A program made the position numbers and the translations under genes. From Bacteroidota bacterium (GTDB lineage Bacteria > Bacteroidota > Ignavibacteria > Tepidaquicellales > Tepidaquicellaceae), in assembly GCA_018266875.1 (NCBI GenBank), contig JAFDZR010000026.1, positions 1-33,779 of the forward strand: a stretch of 33,779 nucleotides of DNA, in the 5' to 3' direction. Below, one piece after another: positions 17,250 to 26,103 of this stretch (positions are counted from its first letter, which is position 1; each line of letters starts with the position of its first letter). The notes beneath the pieces were generated by a model, which had not been told where the DNA came from, did no database searches, and saw nothing but the letters and a program-made list of their open reading frames with translations.

Positions 17250-17975
17250 TTACATTACGATCCCGCCGTCCACACAGAGGGTCTGTCCGGTTATGTAATC
17301 AGAATCATCGCCGGCGAGGAATTTTACAGCTCTGGCTATGTCTTCGCTCTTTCCGAATTTCTTAAGCGGTATCATGTTCATGTAACTCTGTTTTACCTCG
17401 TCGGAAAGTCTGCCTGTCATTTCCGTTTCTATGAATCCGGGAGCGATTGCGTTAACGTTGATATTCCTTGAAGCAAGTTCCTTGGCTATCGATTTTGTGA
17501 ATCCGATAACACCTGCTTTTGACGCAACGTAATTTGCCTGTCCCGCATTACCTGTTATCCCGACTACGGAAGTGATATTGATTATCTTCCCGTATCGCTT
17601 TCCCATCATGCTTCTTGTGACAGCTTTGGTCATATTAAAAACGCCTTTTAAATTTGTGTCAATCACAGCATCCCAGTCCTGCTCGCTCATTCTCATCAGA
17701 AGTCCGTCCTTTGTAATGCCTGCGTTGTTTACAAGTACGTCTATCTTACTGTAATCTTTTAAAATGCTGTCAACCATCGCCTGAACGGATTTCATGTCGG
17801 ACACATCACACTGAAAATGTTTTATCCCTTTTGAGTTAAAATGATCTTCTTCGATTGAATTTCTGTAGGTTACAATGACCGTCGCCCCGTCTTCGGAAAA
17901 AGATTCGGCAATTGTTCTGCCGATACCCCGCGATCCGCCCGTAATAAGTATCACTCTTTCTTTAAAGTCTGTCAT
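17250..17975 (-). CDS. fabG: 3-oxoacyl-[acyl-carrier-protein] reductase FabG
   Basis: The product has 241 residues and reduces 3-oxoacyl-ACP to 3-hydroxyacyl-ACP with NADPH in fatty acid synthesis. It has TGGSRGIG (from T12), R38 after the second strand for NADPH, VNNAGITKDGLLMRM (N83, N84), N108, and the catalytic residues S136, Y149 and K153. The C-terminus YITGQTLCVDGGIVM is highly typical of FabG. It starts only 6 bases after the DUF3109 gene, which itself follows fabD directly, so the three genes form one operon. In many bacteria acpP and fabF come next. Here a lipoprotein and a methylmalonyl-CoA mutase follow instead. Confidence 0.95.
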   Translation of the reverse strand: MTDFKERVILITGGSRGIGRTIAESFSEDGATVIVTYRNSIEEDHFNSKGIKHFQCDVSDMKSVQAMVDSILKDYSKIDVLVNNAGITKDGLLMRMSEQDWDAVIDTNLKGVFNMTKAVTRSMMGKRYGKIINITSVVGITGNAGQANYVASKAGVIGFTKSIAKELASRNINVNAIAPGFIETEMTGRLSDEVKQSYMNMIPLKKFGKSEDIARAVKFLAGDDSDYITGQTLCVDGGIVM

Positions 17976-17981
17976 ATTATT

Positions 17982-18614
17982 TTATTTTGTTAACTGAATC
18001 TGATATTTCTTCTGATAATTTCTGTTGAAGTGATCATAAAGAAATTTATATCCATCATCGCCGAGTATGAATTTTAATTCCTCGGTCATCGCCTCGAATA
18101 CTGTCTGTGAGAAATTTTCCTCATGCTCTCTTCCGCAGTAATCAAGTCTGTCTGCATGATCTGAATCATATGTCAGAGTATTATCAACAATTGTAAGCGG
18201 ATACATAATGCAGTATTTAGGTTTAATTTCCCATTTATGCATTCCTTTCTCAACTGCGGTTACCTGCAGTGAACAGTACCCGCGCTTGTCTTTGAATACA
18301 CACTGTGTTACTCCCTGTGGGGTAATGTATAATTCCGTCCCGATAGCATAACCCGAAGGAAAATCCTCATCCTCTTCAAGTTCTTTTTCAAACCAGAGTG
18401 AAGTGTCTCTGAGCTGATGTTCATCCATAACTTCCTTTATCTGTTCCTCATGTTTCATTATTACTTCCTGAAAATCTCTGTCCATGTAAACTCCCCAGTT
18501 GCAGCATTGTCCGCCGCAGATCCTCATATCGCATCCGGGAACAAATCCCTGTGTAAAAATAACCGGATCGATCTTTAATCCGTTGTATTCGAGATATTTG
18601 ATTTCTTCTGTCAT
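17982..18614 (-). CDS. DUF3109 family cysteine-rich protein
   Basis: The product has 210 residues. Eight cysteines are arranged C28-x4-C33-x3-C37-C38, C105-x8-C114, C135 and C160. The N-terminal CDMRICGGQCCNWGVYMD motif resembles the CxGxCC cluster of YkgJ-type metal-binding proteins. DUF3109 members are common in Bacteroidota and relatives and have no proven function, but the cysteine pattern suggests a zinc or iron-sulphur site (inference). The ATG directly follows the last base of the fabD stop codon, and fabG begins 6 bases after this gene, so it is translationally embedded in the fab operon. No signal peptide or membrane segment is seen, so it should be cytoplasmic. Confidence 0.85.
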   Translation of the reverse strand: MTEEIKYLEYNGLKIDPVIFTQGFVPGCDMRICGGQCCNWGVYMDRDFQEVIMKHEEQIKEVMDEHQLRDTSLWFEKELEEDEDFPSGYAIGTELYITPQGVTQCVFKDKRGYCSLQVTAVEKGMHKWEIKPKYCIMYPLTIVDNTLTYDSDHADRLDYCGREHEENFSQTVFEAMTEELKFILGDDGYKFLYDHFNRNYQKKYQIQLTK

Positions 18615-19544
18615 TTATTTTTTTAAATTAATAATGTCTTCTGCTGTTCCAATGTTGAAAAGCTCAACATCGGGATCTATTCTTTTGATCAGTCCGGTCA
18701 GAACTTTCCCCGGGCCGATCTCATAAAATTTTTTTATGTTCATGTTTTTGATCATATTTTCTGTAAGCCCCTGCCATTTTACAGATGACATCAGTTGTCT
18801 GTATAATGCGTTTCTTATTAATTCTTTTTCTGAAACCGGTTCAGCTTCGGCATTTGAATAAACCGGGATTTTCGGATCCCTGACATCAGTATTTTCAAGG
18901 GCAACTTTCAATTCTTCGGAAGAAGTGACCATCAGTTCCGAATGAAATGCGCCGCTTACCTGAAGCTCTTTTACCATCTTGCTTCTGTAAGGTTCTTCCT
19001 TTGCAATTTTCATTGCCCGGTGAACTGCCTCGACATCTCCTGAAATTACGATCTGTCCCGGAGCATTGTAATTAGCCGGCTGAACTATCTGATGTTCCTT
19101 AGCTTCTTCGCAGATCTCATCAACCTGTTGTGGAGTAAGTCCTATCACAGCAGCCATTGTTCCCGGTCTGTTGATCCCTGATACTTTCATAAGCTCACCT
19201 CTTTTTTTAACAAGTCTGAGTCCGTCTTCAAAAGAAAATGAGCCCGCGCAGACATTTGCTGTATATTCGCCGAGAGAATGTCCGGCTGCGGTATCCGGAA
19301 TAATTCTGCCGTTGATGAGTTTTAATAGAATGTAAGAATGAACAAACAAAGCCGGCTGTGTGATATGAGTCTGCGTTAATAATTCCGCAGGTCCTTCAAA
19401 TGAAATTTTACTCAGAGGCATTTCCATGATCTCATCGGCTCTGGCGTATATATCTTTTGCTTCATTGAAATTATCAAAAAGATCTTTTCCCATTCCGACA
19501 GTCTGTGATCCCTGCCCGGGAAAAACAAATGCAATTTTACTCAT
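18615..19544 (-). CDS. fabD: Malonyl-CoA:ACP transacylase FabD
   Basis: The product has 309 residues, the usual length. It transfers malonyl from CoA to acyl carrier protein to supply fatty acid synthesis. The N-terminus has FVFPGQGSQTVGMG with Q11. The nucleophile is S90 in GHSLGEYTA, R115 binds the malonyl carboxylate, and H201 in SGAFHS is the catalytic partner. IPVYSNAEAEPV and YEIGPGKVLTGLIKRI are further family signatures. It is the first gene of a - strand run with a DUF3109 gene and fabG directly behind it. The promoter should lie in the first 100 bases upstream, before the REP/transposase region, but no clear motif was found. Confidence 0.95.
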   Translation of the reverse strand: MSKIAFVFPGQGSQTVGMGKDLFDNFNEAKDIYARADEIMEMPLSKISFEGPAELLTQTHITQPALFVHSYILLKLINGRIIPDTAAGHSLGEYTANVCAGSFSFEDGLRLVKKRGELMKVSGINRPGTMAAVIGLTPQQVDEICEEAKEHQIVQPANYNAPGQIVISGDVEAVHRAMKIAKEEPYRSKMVKELQVSGAFHSELMVTSSEELKVALENTDVRDPKIPVYSNAEAEPVSEKELIRNALYRQLMSSVKWQGLTENMIKNMNIKKFYEIGPGKVLTGLIKRIDPDVELFNIGTAEDIINLKK

Positions 19545-19664
19545 AAAGACCTGAAAAATTTATTTAATTCAAATTAATTATTTTAATGTGTTAAATCAAT
19601 TTAGGAATGTTATGCTTAAATTGGTTTTTATCATTCCCCCCTCCTCAAAAAAATCCCCCAAAAA

Positions 19665-19690
19665 CCAATCCCGTAGGGATTGCGTATTGG
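19665..19690 (+). repeat. REP-like palindrome, outer upstream copy
   Basis: The stem CAATCCC / GGGATTG is perfect, with a GTA loop, followed by CGTATTGG. The 11 bases GGGATTGCGTA also occur, on the opposite strand, at the downstream copies behind the transposase. Confidence 0.75.
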
Positions 19691-19749
19691 TCAAAAATTA
19701 ATCAACAAAATTGAATACGGGTTTTTTCACAAATCGAATATATTTACCT

Positions 19750-19778
19750 TTGACAAAATTTATTTAGCAATATATTTT
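19750..19778 (+). promoter_or_regulatory. Possible promoter for the transposase
   Basis: TTGACA is followed after 17 bases by TATTTT and reads toward the transposase, which begins about 225 bases downstream. It matches the general sigma-70 pattern. Bacteroidota-type promoters differ from it (TTTG and TAnnTTTG), so support is modest. Confidence 0.3.
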
Positions 19779-19783
19779 TATAT

Positions 19784-19826
19784 GTGCTGGGCATTAAATC
19801 CATAACCGGATATCCCCAGCTCGCAC
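19784..19826 (+). repeat. Folded leader hairpin before the REP-like array
   Basis: GTGC-TGGG pairs with CCCAGC..GCAC (a 6-bp GCTGGG/CCCAGC stem plus an outer GTGC/GCAC pair with a 2-nt bulge). Inside it a 4-bp ATCC/GGAT stem closes a 6-nt loop. This could be a subterminal hairpin of an IS200/IS605-type end. Confidence 0.5.
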
Positions 19827-19990
19827 AAAATCAAAATCAAAATCAAAAAAAAGTGTCCCATAGGGACATCGTATTGTTAGCAATTCAAAATCAAAATCAA
19901 AAAAAGTGTCCCGTAGGGACATCGTATTGTTAGCAATTCAAAATTAAAATCATAAAAAAATGTCCCGTAGGGACATCGTATCGTTAATTA
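19827..19990 (+). repeat. Three tandem 53-54 bp REP-like units upstream of the transposase
   Basis: Each unit has an A-rich stretch with AAAATC repeats, then the palindrome TGTCCC-(GTA or ATA)-GGGACA, then TCGTATTGTTAG or a variant. Palindromes start at 19854, 19907 and 19961. The last unit ends 15 bases before the transposase ATG. Form and position fit REP elements beside their transposase. Confidence 0.85.
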
Positions 19991-20003
19991 AAAACAAAAA
20001 ACA

Positions 20004-20465
20004 ATGGGAAACACATACACAAAACTCCACATACAATTAATATTTGCTGTGAAATACAGAAGAGCGCTGATTCAAAAATCATGGAAAGATGAATTATACA
20101 AATATATCACAGGTATAATTCAATCAGAAAAACACAAGCTCATGATAATTAACGGTGTTGAAGACCATATTCATATCCTGATCGGTTACAGACCTCATCA
20201 GGCTTTATCCGATTTACTGAAGATTATTAAAATGAGATCTTCAACATGGATCAATGAAAGGAAATTTACGAATTCAAGGTTTGCCTGGCAGGAAGGATTT
20301 GCTGCATTTTCATACAGTCATTCGGATCTTAAAAGAGTGATAAGATACATAGAGAATCAGGAAGAGCATCACAAGAAAAAGAAATTTACTGATGAATATA
20401 AATCCTTATTGAAAGCGTTTGATGTAGATTATGACGATAAGTATATTTTGAAAGAACCTGAATAA
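20004..20465 (+). CDS. HUH (Y1) transposase, IS200/REP-associated type
   Basis: The product has 153 residues, the size of a single-domain Y1 transposase. It begins MGNTYTKLHIQLIFAVKYR, typical of IS200-like TnpA. H55 and H57 form the HUH metal-binding motif (VEDHIHIL). Y115 in RVIRYIENQEEHH is the probable catalytic tyrosine that links to DNA. Such enzymes cut and join single-stranded DNA next to hairpins. No TnpB or accessory gene is nearby. Arrays of REP-like palindromes sit on both sides, which fits a REP-associated transposase (RAYT) domesticated to its repeats, though an ordinary IS200 copy is possible. The ORF looks intact and both catalytic motifs are present. Confidence 0.9.
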   Translation: MGNTYTKLHIQLIFAVKYRRALIQKSWKDELYKYITGIIQSEKHKLMIINGVEDHIHILIGYRPHQALSDLLKIIKMRSSTWINERKFTNSRFAWQEGFAAFSYSHSDLKRVIRYIENQEEHHKKKKFTDEYKSLLKAFDVDYDDKYILKEPE

Positions 20466-20470
20466 CCAAT

Positions 20471-20590
20471 CCGCAATCCCTGCGGGATTGCGGAAACAAT
20501 TAGTTTAGTTACTGGTACGCAATCCCTGCGGGATTGCAGAAACAATTAGTTTAGTTACTGGTACGCAATCCCTGCTGGAAAGCGGAATTT
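20471..20590 (-). repeat. Tandem 46-bp REP-like units downstream of the transposase
   Basis: Two units (20473-20518 and 20519-20564) differ at one base. Each has the palindrome GCAATCCC-TGC-GGGATTGC followed by a 27-base spacer ending TGGTAC. In the first, the stem is 10 bp (CCGCAATCCC / GGGATTGCGG). A third copy begins at 20565 but its right arm is mutated (TGGAAAGCGG). Read on the - strand the palindrome is followed by GTA, as in the upstream copy at 19665. Confidence 0.88.
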
Positions 20591-20707
20591 ATTCACTTTC
20601 AAATCTCCAAATCCTCATATTAATATCCGGGATTTAAAATCTTCCTTGTTAATTTTTTATTACGATCTAAATACTTATTTTTTACACAATCTAATTTCTA
20701 TTTCATT

Positions 20708-22675
<1,968 letters not shown>

Positions 22676-22693
22676 AGGAAATTTCTAATTACG

Positions 22694-22711
22694 AATTTCA
22701 AATTTCAAATT
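22694..22711 (+). repeat. 18-bp AT-rich direct repeat, left of GNAT gene
   Basis: AATTTCAAATTTCAAATT is repeated exactly at 23232-23249, so the two copies bracket the GNAT gene. The sequence is simple and may be of no special meaning. Confidence 0.4.
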
Positions 22712-22760
22712 ATATAATCACTGCATGTTTTTTAATCATTTTAATATCTTTCAGAAATAG

Positions 22761-23195
22761 GTGAAAGCTCAGAACATTGATCTTGAATATTTAGAAATGG
22801 AATCAGGACATTTTCCTTTCCTGAAGGAATTCTGGGAAAAGACAGACGGCATAAATTTAACTATAGGCGATACTCCAGAGGAAATTGAAAGCTATCTGAA
22901 AAGAAATAAAGGAATGAGTTTTATATGTAAAGAGGGTGATGCGCTCGCCGGAACCATCCTCTGCGGACATGACGGCAGACGGGGATTTATATATCACCTT
23001 GCTGTCAGCAGAGACCACAGAAATAAAAATATCGCTTCAGCGCTGATAGAATTAAGTCTCGAAAAACTGAGGTCAGCCGGGATCAGAAGATGCATGATAA
23101 TGGTTGATGAAGTAAATCTTAAAGCAAAATCATTCTGGCTGAAAATGAACTGGAGAAGAAGAGATGACCTGAAGATGTTTTCGCTGGATCTGTGA
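22761..23195 (+). CDS. GNAT family N-acetyltransferase
   Basis: The product has 144 residues with a GTG start. A TAG codon lies immediately before the GTG in frame, and the first beta strand (IDLEYLEM) begins at codon 6, so the start cannot be further upstream and the next ATG (codon 13) would cut into the fold. The acetyl-CoA-binding region is FIYHLAVSRDHRNKNIASALIELSLEKL, a variant of the Q/RxxGxG/A loop with RDHRNKNIA. A late VNLKAKSFWLKMNW motif matches the conserved helix and strand of GNAT proteins. It follows acs and could act on Acs or another protein (inference from position only). It is shorter than Pat-type enzymes and has no extra domain. Confidence 0.8.
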   Translation: MKAQNIDLEYLEMESGHFPFLKEFWEKTDGINLTIGDTPEEIESYLKRNKGMSFICKEGDALAGTILCGHDGRRGFIYHLAVSRDHRNKNIASALIELSLEKLRSAGIRRCMIMVDEVNLKAKSFWLKMNWRRRDDLKMFSLDL

Positions 23196-23231
23196 TGATT
23201 TTTTATCACCAAGAAAAAAAGGCGCAATGAA

Positions 23232-23249
23232 AATTTCAAATTTCAAATT
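23232..23249 (+). repeat. 18-bp AT-rich direct repeat, right of GNAT gene
   Basis: This is an exact copy of the sequence at 22694-22711, placed 36 bases after the end of the GNAT gene. Confidence 0.4.
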
Positions 23250-23268
23250 TGGAATATTTGATTGAGCG

Positions 23269-23292
23269 AAAATTCAACATTTATTGAATTTT
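23269..23292 (+). terminator. Weak AT-only hairpin after the GNAT gene
   Basis: The 9-bp inverted repeat AAAATTCAA / TTGAATTTT has a 6-nt loop and lies 73 bases after the stop codon. All pairs but two are A-T, so it is a weak terminator at best. Confidence 0.3.
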
Positions 23293-23457
23293 TGAAAATT
23301 GTAAATTTAATAACATTTGTATCTTTCAGATTATAGTTTATGATTAAAGAATGCAAATAGGAAGTTGAATTTATCCTCTTTCCATATCTTGTCAAATTGA
23401 TCTTATAAAATAAAAAAATTATTATGAAACTTGCTGAAATTTTTATTTTTCAAAATT

Positions 23458-23483
23458 AATTCCCTTCCTTTGCGGGGAGGTGG
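23458..23483 (+). repeat. G/C-rich hairpin flanking the DUF559 pseudogene (3' side)
   Basis: CCTTCC and GGGAGG can pair around a TTTGCG loop, with one T·G pair, directly after the end of the decayed gene. It resembles the hairpin on the other side in having C-rich and G-rich arms around a TTTGC/TCTGC centre. Confidence 0.45.
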
Positions 23484-23859
23484 TTATAGGTTGGTTTTCC
23501 TTAGTTCATTCAGAATGGTTTGAGCTGCAGAATCAATATCCTTTCCAACATCTTCACTTCTTAATCTTAAAAATTTTTTTTCCAAACATTATAAAAAAGT
23601 CTTTTCTTTCTTTATCGAGCTTTAGCGAATTTATATCATCATGAATATCTCCATCGATTTCGATTGCGAGTATTCTCTCTGCGCAGTAAAAATCAATTAC
23701 TTATTCACCTACCCCATACTTTCTTCGGATCTTATATCAGCCAAGTTTTTTCCCATTCATTATATTCCAAAGCATTCTTTCGGATTTTGTCGGATTGTTT
23801 CTAAGGTCTTTTCTTTTTTGTTTGAATTCTGTTCTGTTAAAGATTCTCGTCTTCATCAT
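23484..23859 (-). pseudogene. Decayed DUF559 (Vsr-like endonuclease fold) gene
   Basis: Conceptual - strand translation starts MMKTRIFNRTEFKQKRKDLR and contains SERMLWN, VIDFYCAERILAIEIDGDIHDD and, after a shift, FLRLRSEDVGKDIDSAAQTIL. These are the ordered landmarks of DUF559 proteins, small restriction-endonuclease-like proteins related to Vsr. The frame is broken by TGA after KKLG, by TAA after YGVGE, and by a one-base shift in a run of eight A (eight T at 23574-23581 on the + strand). The conserved IDFYC...EIDG core survives. The three lesions argue against a single sequencing error. The ATG-side end is uncertain by one codon, because two ATG are adjacent. Confidence 0.8.
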
Positions 23860-23869
23860 GCACCTCCAG

Positions 23870-23892
23870 CCCCCTCCTCTGCAAGAAGGGGG
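23870..23892 (+). repeat. G/C-rich hairpin flanking the DUF559 pseudogene (5' side)
   Basis: A perfect 6-bp stem, CCCCCT / AGGGGG, has an 11-base loop containing CTGCAAGA. It lies 11 bases outside the start of the decayed gene. Such paired GC-rich hairpins in AT-rich DNA suggest insertion of the gene with short flanking repeats. Confidence 0.55.
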
Positions 23893-24358
23893 AATGTTTT
23901 TTTTTGAAATTTAAAATGTCAGTTAAATTTTATTTGTAGAGCTGATGTCACTCCTGACTGATAAATGCCGGATACAATTTAGCTTGTACTCCCGGATATT
24001 AAACTAAAAGTATTTTTATTTGCAAAGTATTTTAAAGATCAGATCCTCTGATAATTTATTTATGATCAGTTAATTAGTCAATTAGAAATATTTGGATTTT
24101 GTGAAAAGTAGAGTCAGATGAATATTCAGTAGTTATGAAACAGAATCACTTTTCAAGTTCATTCCAAGTTAATGTTTGGGAACTGGAGTTAAAATCATTT
24201 AAGATCAGAATCGGTTGATATCCTTCGGAACAAATAATTAATGATTAATTAATAACCGGAAGTGATAGGGAATGAAATACATTTAAATTTTCAAACATCT
24301 AATAATTTCAGAAATAAATCATTTTTGAAATTTGTCATTTGTCTTTTGAAATTTGCAA

Positions 24359-26026
24359 TTATTTCTTAAACTGCACTTCCTTCCATTTTTTAAACAAATC
24401 CTTTACTTTGTTCCTCTGGTATTTCCCTGTTGAAGTTACCGGGATCGAATCAGAGAACAGAACGACTTTCGGGGATTTGAAGAACGGAAGATGACCGCGG
24501 CATTTTGAGATTATTTCTTCTTTGAGCTTTTCTTTGTCAGGGTGATCTTTGAAATTTTCTCTCAGCATTACCAGCGCTCCGACTTCCTCGCCGTACCAGT
24601 CATTGTCGAAACCAACCGCTATTCCCGATTTAACAAATTCTATTCCCGACAATACTTCGTCAATCTCAAGAGGAGATATATTCACTGCTCCCCTGATTAT
24701 TAATTCCTTTATTCTTCCTGTTATGAAAAAATATTTTCTCCCAGAATTATCGTATTTGAAAAATCCTTCGTCCCCGCTTCTGAACCATCCGAATTCAAAT
24801 GTCTTCTTATTCACTTCATCATTATTGAAATAATATTTCATAACGTTATGTCCGCGGATCACTATTTCTCCTTTTTCATTCTCAGGAAGAGATTCGCCTT
24901 TGTCATTATGGATTTCCATTTCATTGCAGACTACCGGAATGCCGATAGACGGAAATCCAAATTCATTCTGCCATCTGAAATGTTCGTCACTTTTCAGATC
25001 AACGGGAATGAAACATGAATAACAAGTAGTCTCAGAAAGACCGTATCCGTGCGCTATCCTTAATCCGAACCTCTCTTCGAAATTCCTTGCAATTTCGCAT
25101 GTCAGCGGTCCGGCTCCGCAGATAATGTGAGAAAAATTCTTAAGATCGTATTTTCCGGAATCTTCATCCGAGTGAAGTAAAAACTGCAGCAGCGTCGGCA
25201 CAACGCTGACTACTTTAACATTCTCATCCTGGAGTCTTTTCAGAAATAAGTCCGTCTGAAATTTCTGATTAAGGATCAATTTACCTCCGTAAAACATGGT
25301 AGTCATTATTGTTACAACTGTTCCGTTTACATGATGAATCGGCAGTACGCACATCATTACATCATCGTTGTGAAGTCCGTGCCATTCGGAAATGGCATAT
25401 GCGTCCGCCATCAGATTATACTGAGTCAGCACCACTCCTTTCGGATTTCCCGTTGTGCCGGATGTGTAAACAATCAGGCATTCAGCTTCCTTGTCAAAAT
25501 TTGTATCTGAAGGTTTCAGTTCGTCGGAATAAGCATCGAAAGAAAATTTATCAAAAGGAATTATCGTAACGTTCTTTGAGCAGCCGGTTTTATTAAGCTT
25601 GTCTGTGTATTCTTCCCTGGTGAAAACTATCCTGGTCTCCGAATTTTCAAGAATGTAATTTACTCTTTCGGGCTCTTCGCTGACATTAATCGGAACGACC
25701 ACTGCTCCGATTGACCATGATGCGAAATATAAAATTACCGTTTTGAAATGATTATGTGAAAAGGTAGCTATTCTGTCTCCTTTTTTTATTCCGCTGTTAA
25801 CAAGAAAATTCGCCAGCTGAAAAGATCTCTGGACAAAATCCCGGTATGTCAGGCTTACCTTTTCCCCGTTTTCATCATAGAATGTCAGATATGTTTTATC
25901 CGCCTTCTGAGAAAGTCTTTTCTTAAGAATATCATACATATTAAAATAGTTGACGAGATAATCAGTAGCCGACAGACTTTTAAGATAATGCGCTTTGATA
26001 ATATTTTCGTGAGTGGTTTTATCCAT
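24359..26026 (-). CDS. AMP-forming acyl-CoA synthetase/ligase
   Basis: The product has 555 residues of the ANL (adenylate-forming) superfamily. Motifs: the phosphate loop YTSGTTGNPKG (from Y187), MCVLPIHHVNG, GYGLSETTCYSCFIP, WFRSGDEGFFKYDNSGRKYFFITGRIKELIIRGAVNISPLEIDEVL, and the C-terminal PVTSTGKYQRNKV with the catalytic lysine of TGK. Its layout is like long-chain or 4-coumarate-type ligases and it is much less like Acs. The substrate is a carboxylic acid that cannot be named from sequence. It is transcribed away from the peptide-binding lipoprotein gene, with a perfect palindrome between the two. No membrane segment is seen. Confidence 0.88.
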   Translation of the reverse strand: MDKTTHENIIKAHYLKSLSATDYLVNYFNMYDILKKRLSQKADKTYLTFYDENGEKVSLTYRDFVQRSFQLANFLVNSGIKKGDRIATFSHNHFKTVILYFASWSIGAVVVPINVSEEPERVNYILENSETRIVFTREEYTDKLNKTGCSKNVTIIPFDKFSFDAYSDELKPSDTNFDKEAECLIVYTSGTTGNPKGVVLTQYNLMADAYAISEWHGLHNDDVMMCVLPIHHVNGTVVTIMTTMFYGGKLILNQKFQTDLFLKRLQDENVKVVSVVPTLLQFLLHSDEDSGKYDLKNFSHIICGAGPLTCEIARNFEERFGLRIAHGYGLSETTCYSCFIPVDLKSDEHFRWQNEFGFPSIGIPVVCNEMEIHNDKGESLPENEKGEIVIRGHNVMKYYFNNDEVNKKTFEFGWFRSGDEGFFKYDNSGRKYFFITGRIKELIIRGAVNISPLEIDEVLSGIEFVKSGIAVGFDNDWYGEEVGALVMLRENFKDHPDKEKLKEEIISKCRGHLPFFKSPKVVLFSDSIPVTSTGKYQRNKVKDLFKKWKEVQFKK

Positions 26027-26067
26027 ATTTATTTTTTCTTACATTATTATTTATATCTTAATTTATT

Positions 26068-26089
26068 TATTTTGTAACATTACAAAATA
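26068..26089. promoter_or_regulatory. Perfect 22-bp palindrome between divergent genes, candidate operator
   Basis: The arms are TATTTTGTAA and TTACAAAATA with a CA spacer between. It lies 14 bases before the ATG of the binding-protein gene and 41 bases from the ATG of the acyl-CoA ligase gene. The shape is that of a TetR/GntR-type dimer site and a repressor there could control both genes. No regulator gene is in the window. Confidence 0.55.
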
Positions 26090-26103
26090 CAAATTATCTT
26101 TAA

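Larger units (their letters stand above)
19545..20003. other. Intergenic region with nested hairpins and a REP-like array
   Basis: The first 75 bases are the AT-rich fabD upstream region. The rest holds a 9-bp inverted repeat (TTGGTTTTT at 19621, AAAAACCAA at 19660), a first REP-like palindrome, a promoter candidate, a folded leader and three tandem REP-like units, ending at the transposase ATG. No other gene is seen. Confidence 0.7.
19621..20590 (+). mobile_element. RAYT/IS200-like element: transposase with inverted REP-like flanks
   Basis: A single Y1 transposase gene is flanked by four upstream REP-like palindromes and by two intact plus one decayed downstream palindromes that face the other way. 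The outer limits are inferred: an inverted repeat near 19621 on the left and the decayed third unit on the right. No tnpB, no transposition target duplication and no terminal inverted repeat of the DDE type were seen. Confidence 0.65.
23196..24358. other. 1.16-kb gap with one decayed gene and otherwise no features
   Basis: Apart from an AT-rich direct repeat and weak hairpin near the left end, and a DUF559 pseudogene with hairpin flanks at 23458-23892, nothing is recognised. The parts 23293-23457 and 23893-24358 are AT-rich with no ORF, tRNA or repeat array that I can support. Confidence 0.6.

Noticed and set aside
19827-19990. Tandem 53-54 bp units with palindromes, resembling a short CRISPR array
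   Set aside because: There are no unique spacers of constant length, because nearly the whole unit is repeated. The units sit directly before a REP-type transposase and no cas gene is present.
23641-23907. 88-residue open frame on the + strand
   Set aside because: It is the antisense of the decayed DUF559 gene. The - strand translation gives conserved protein motifs, the + strand does not.
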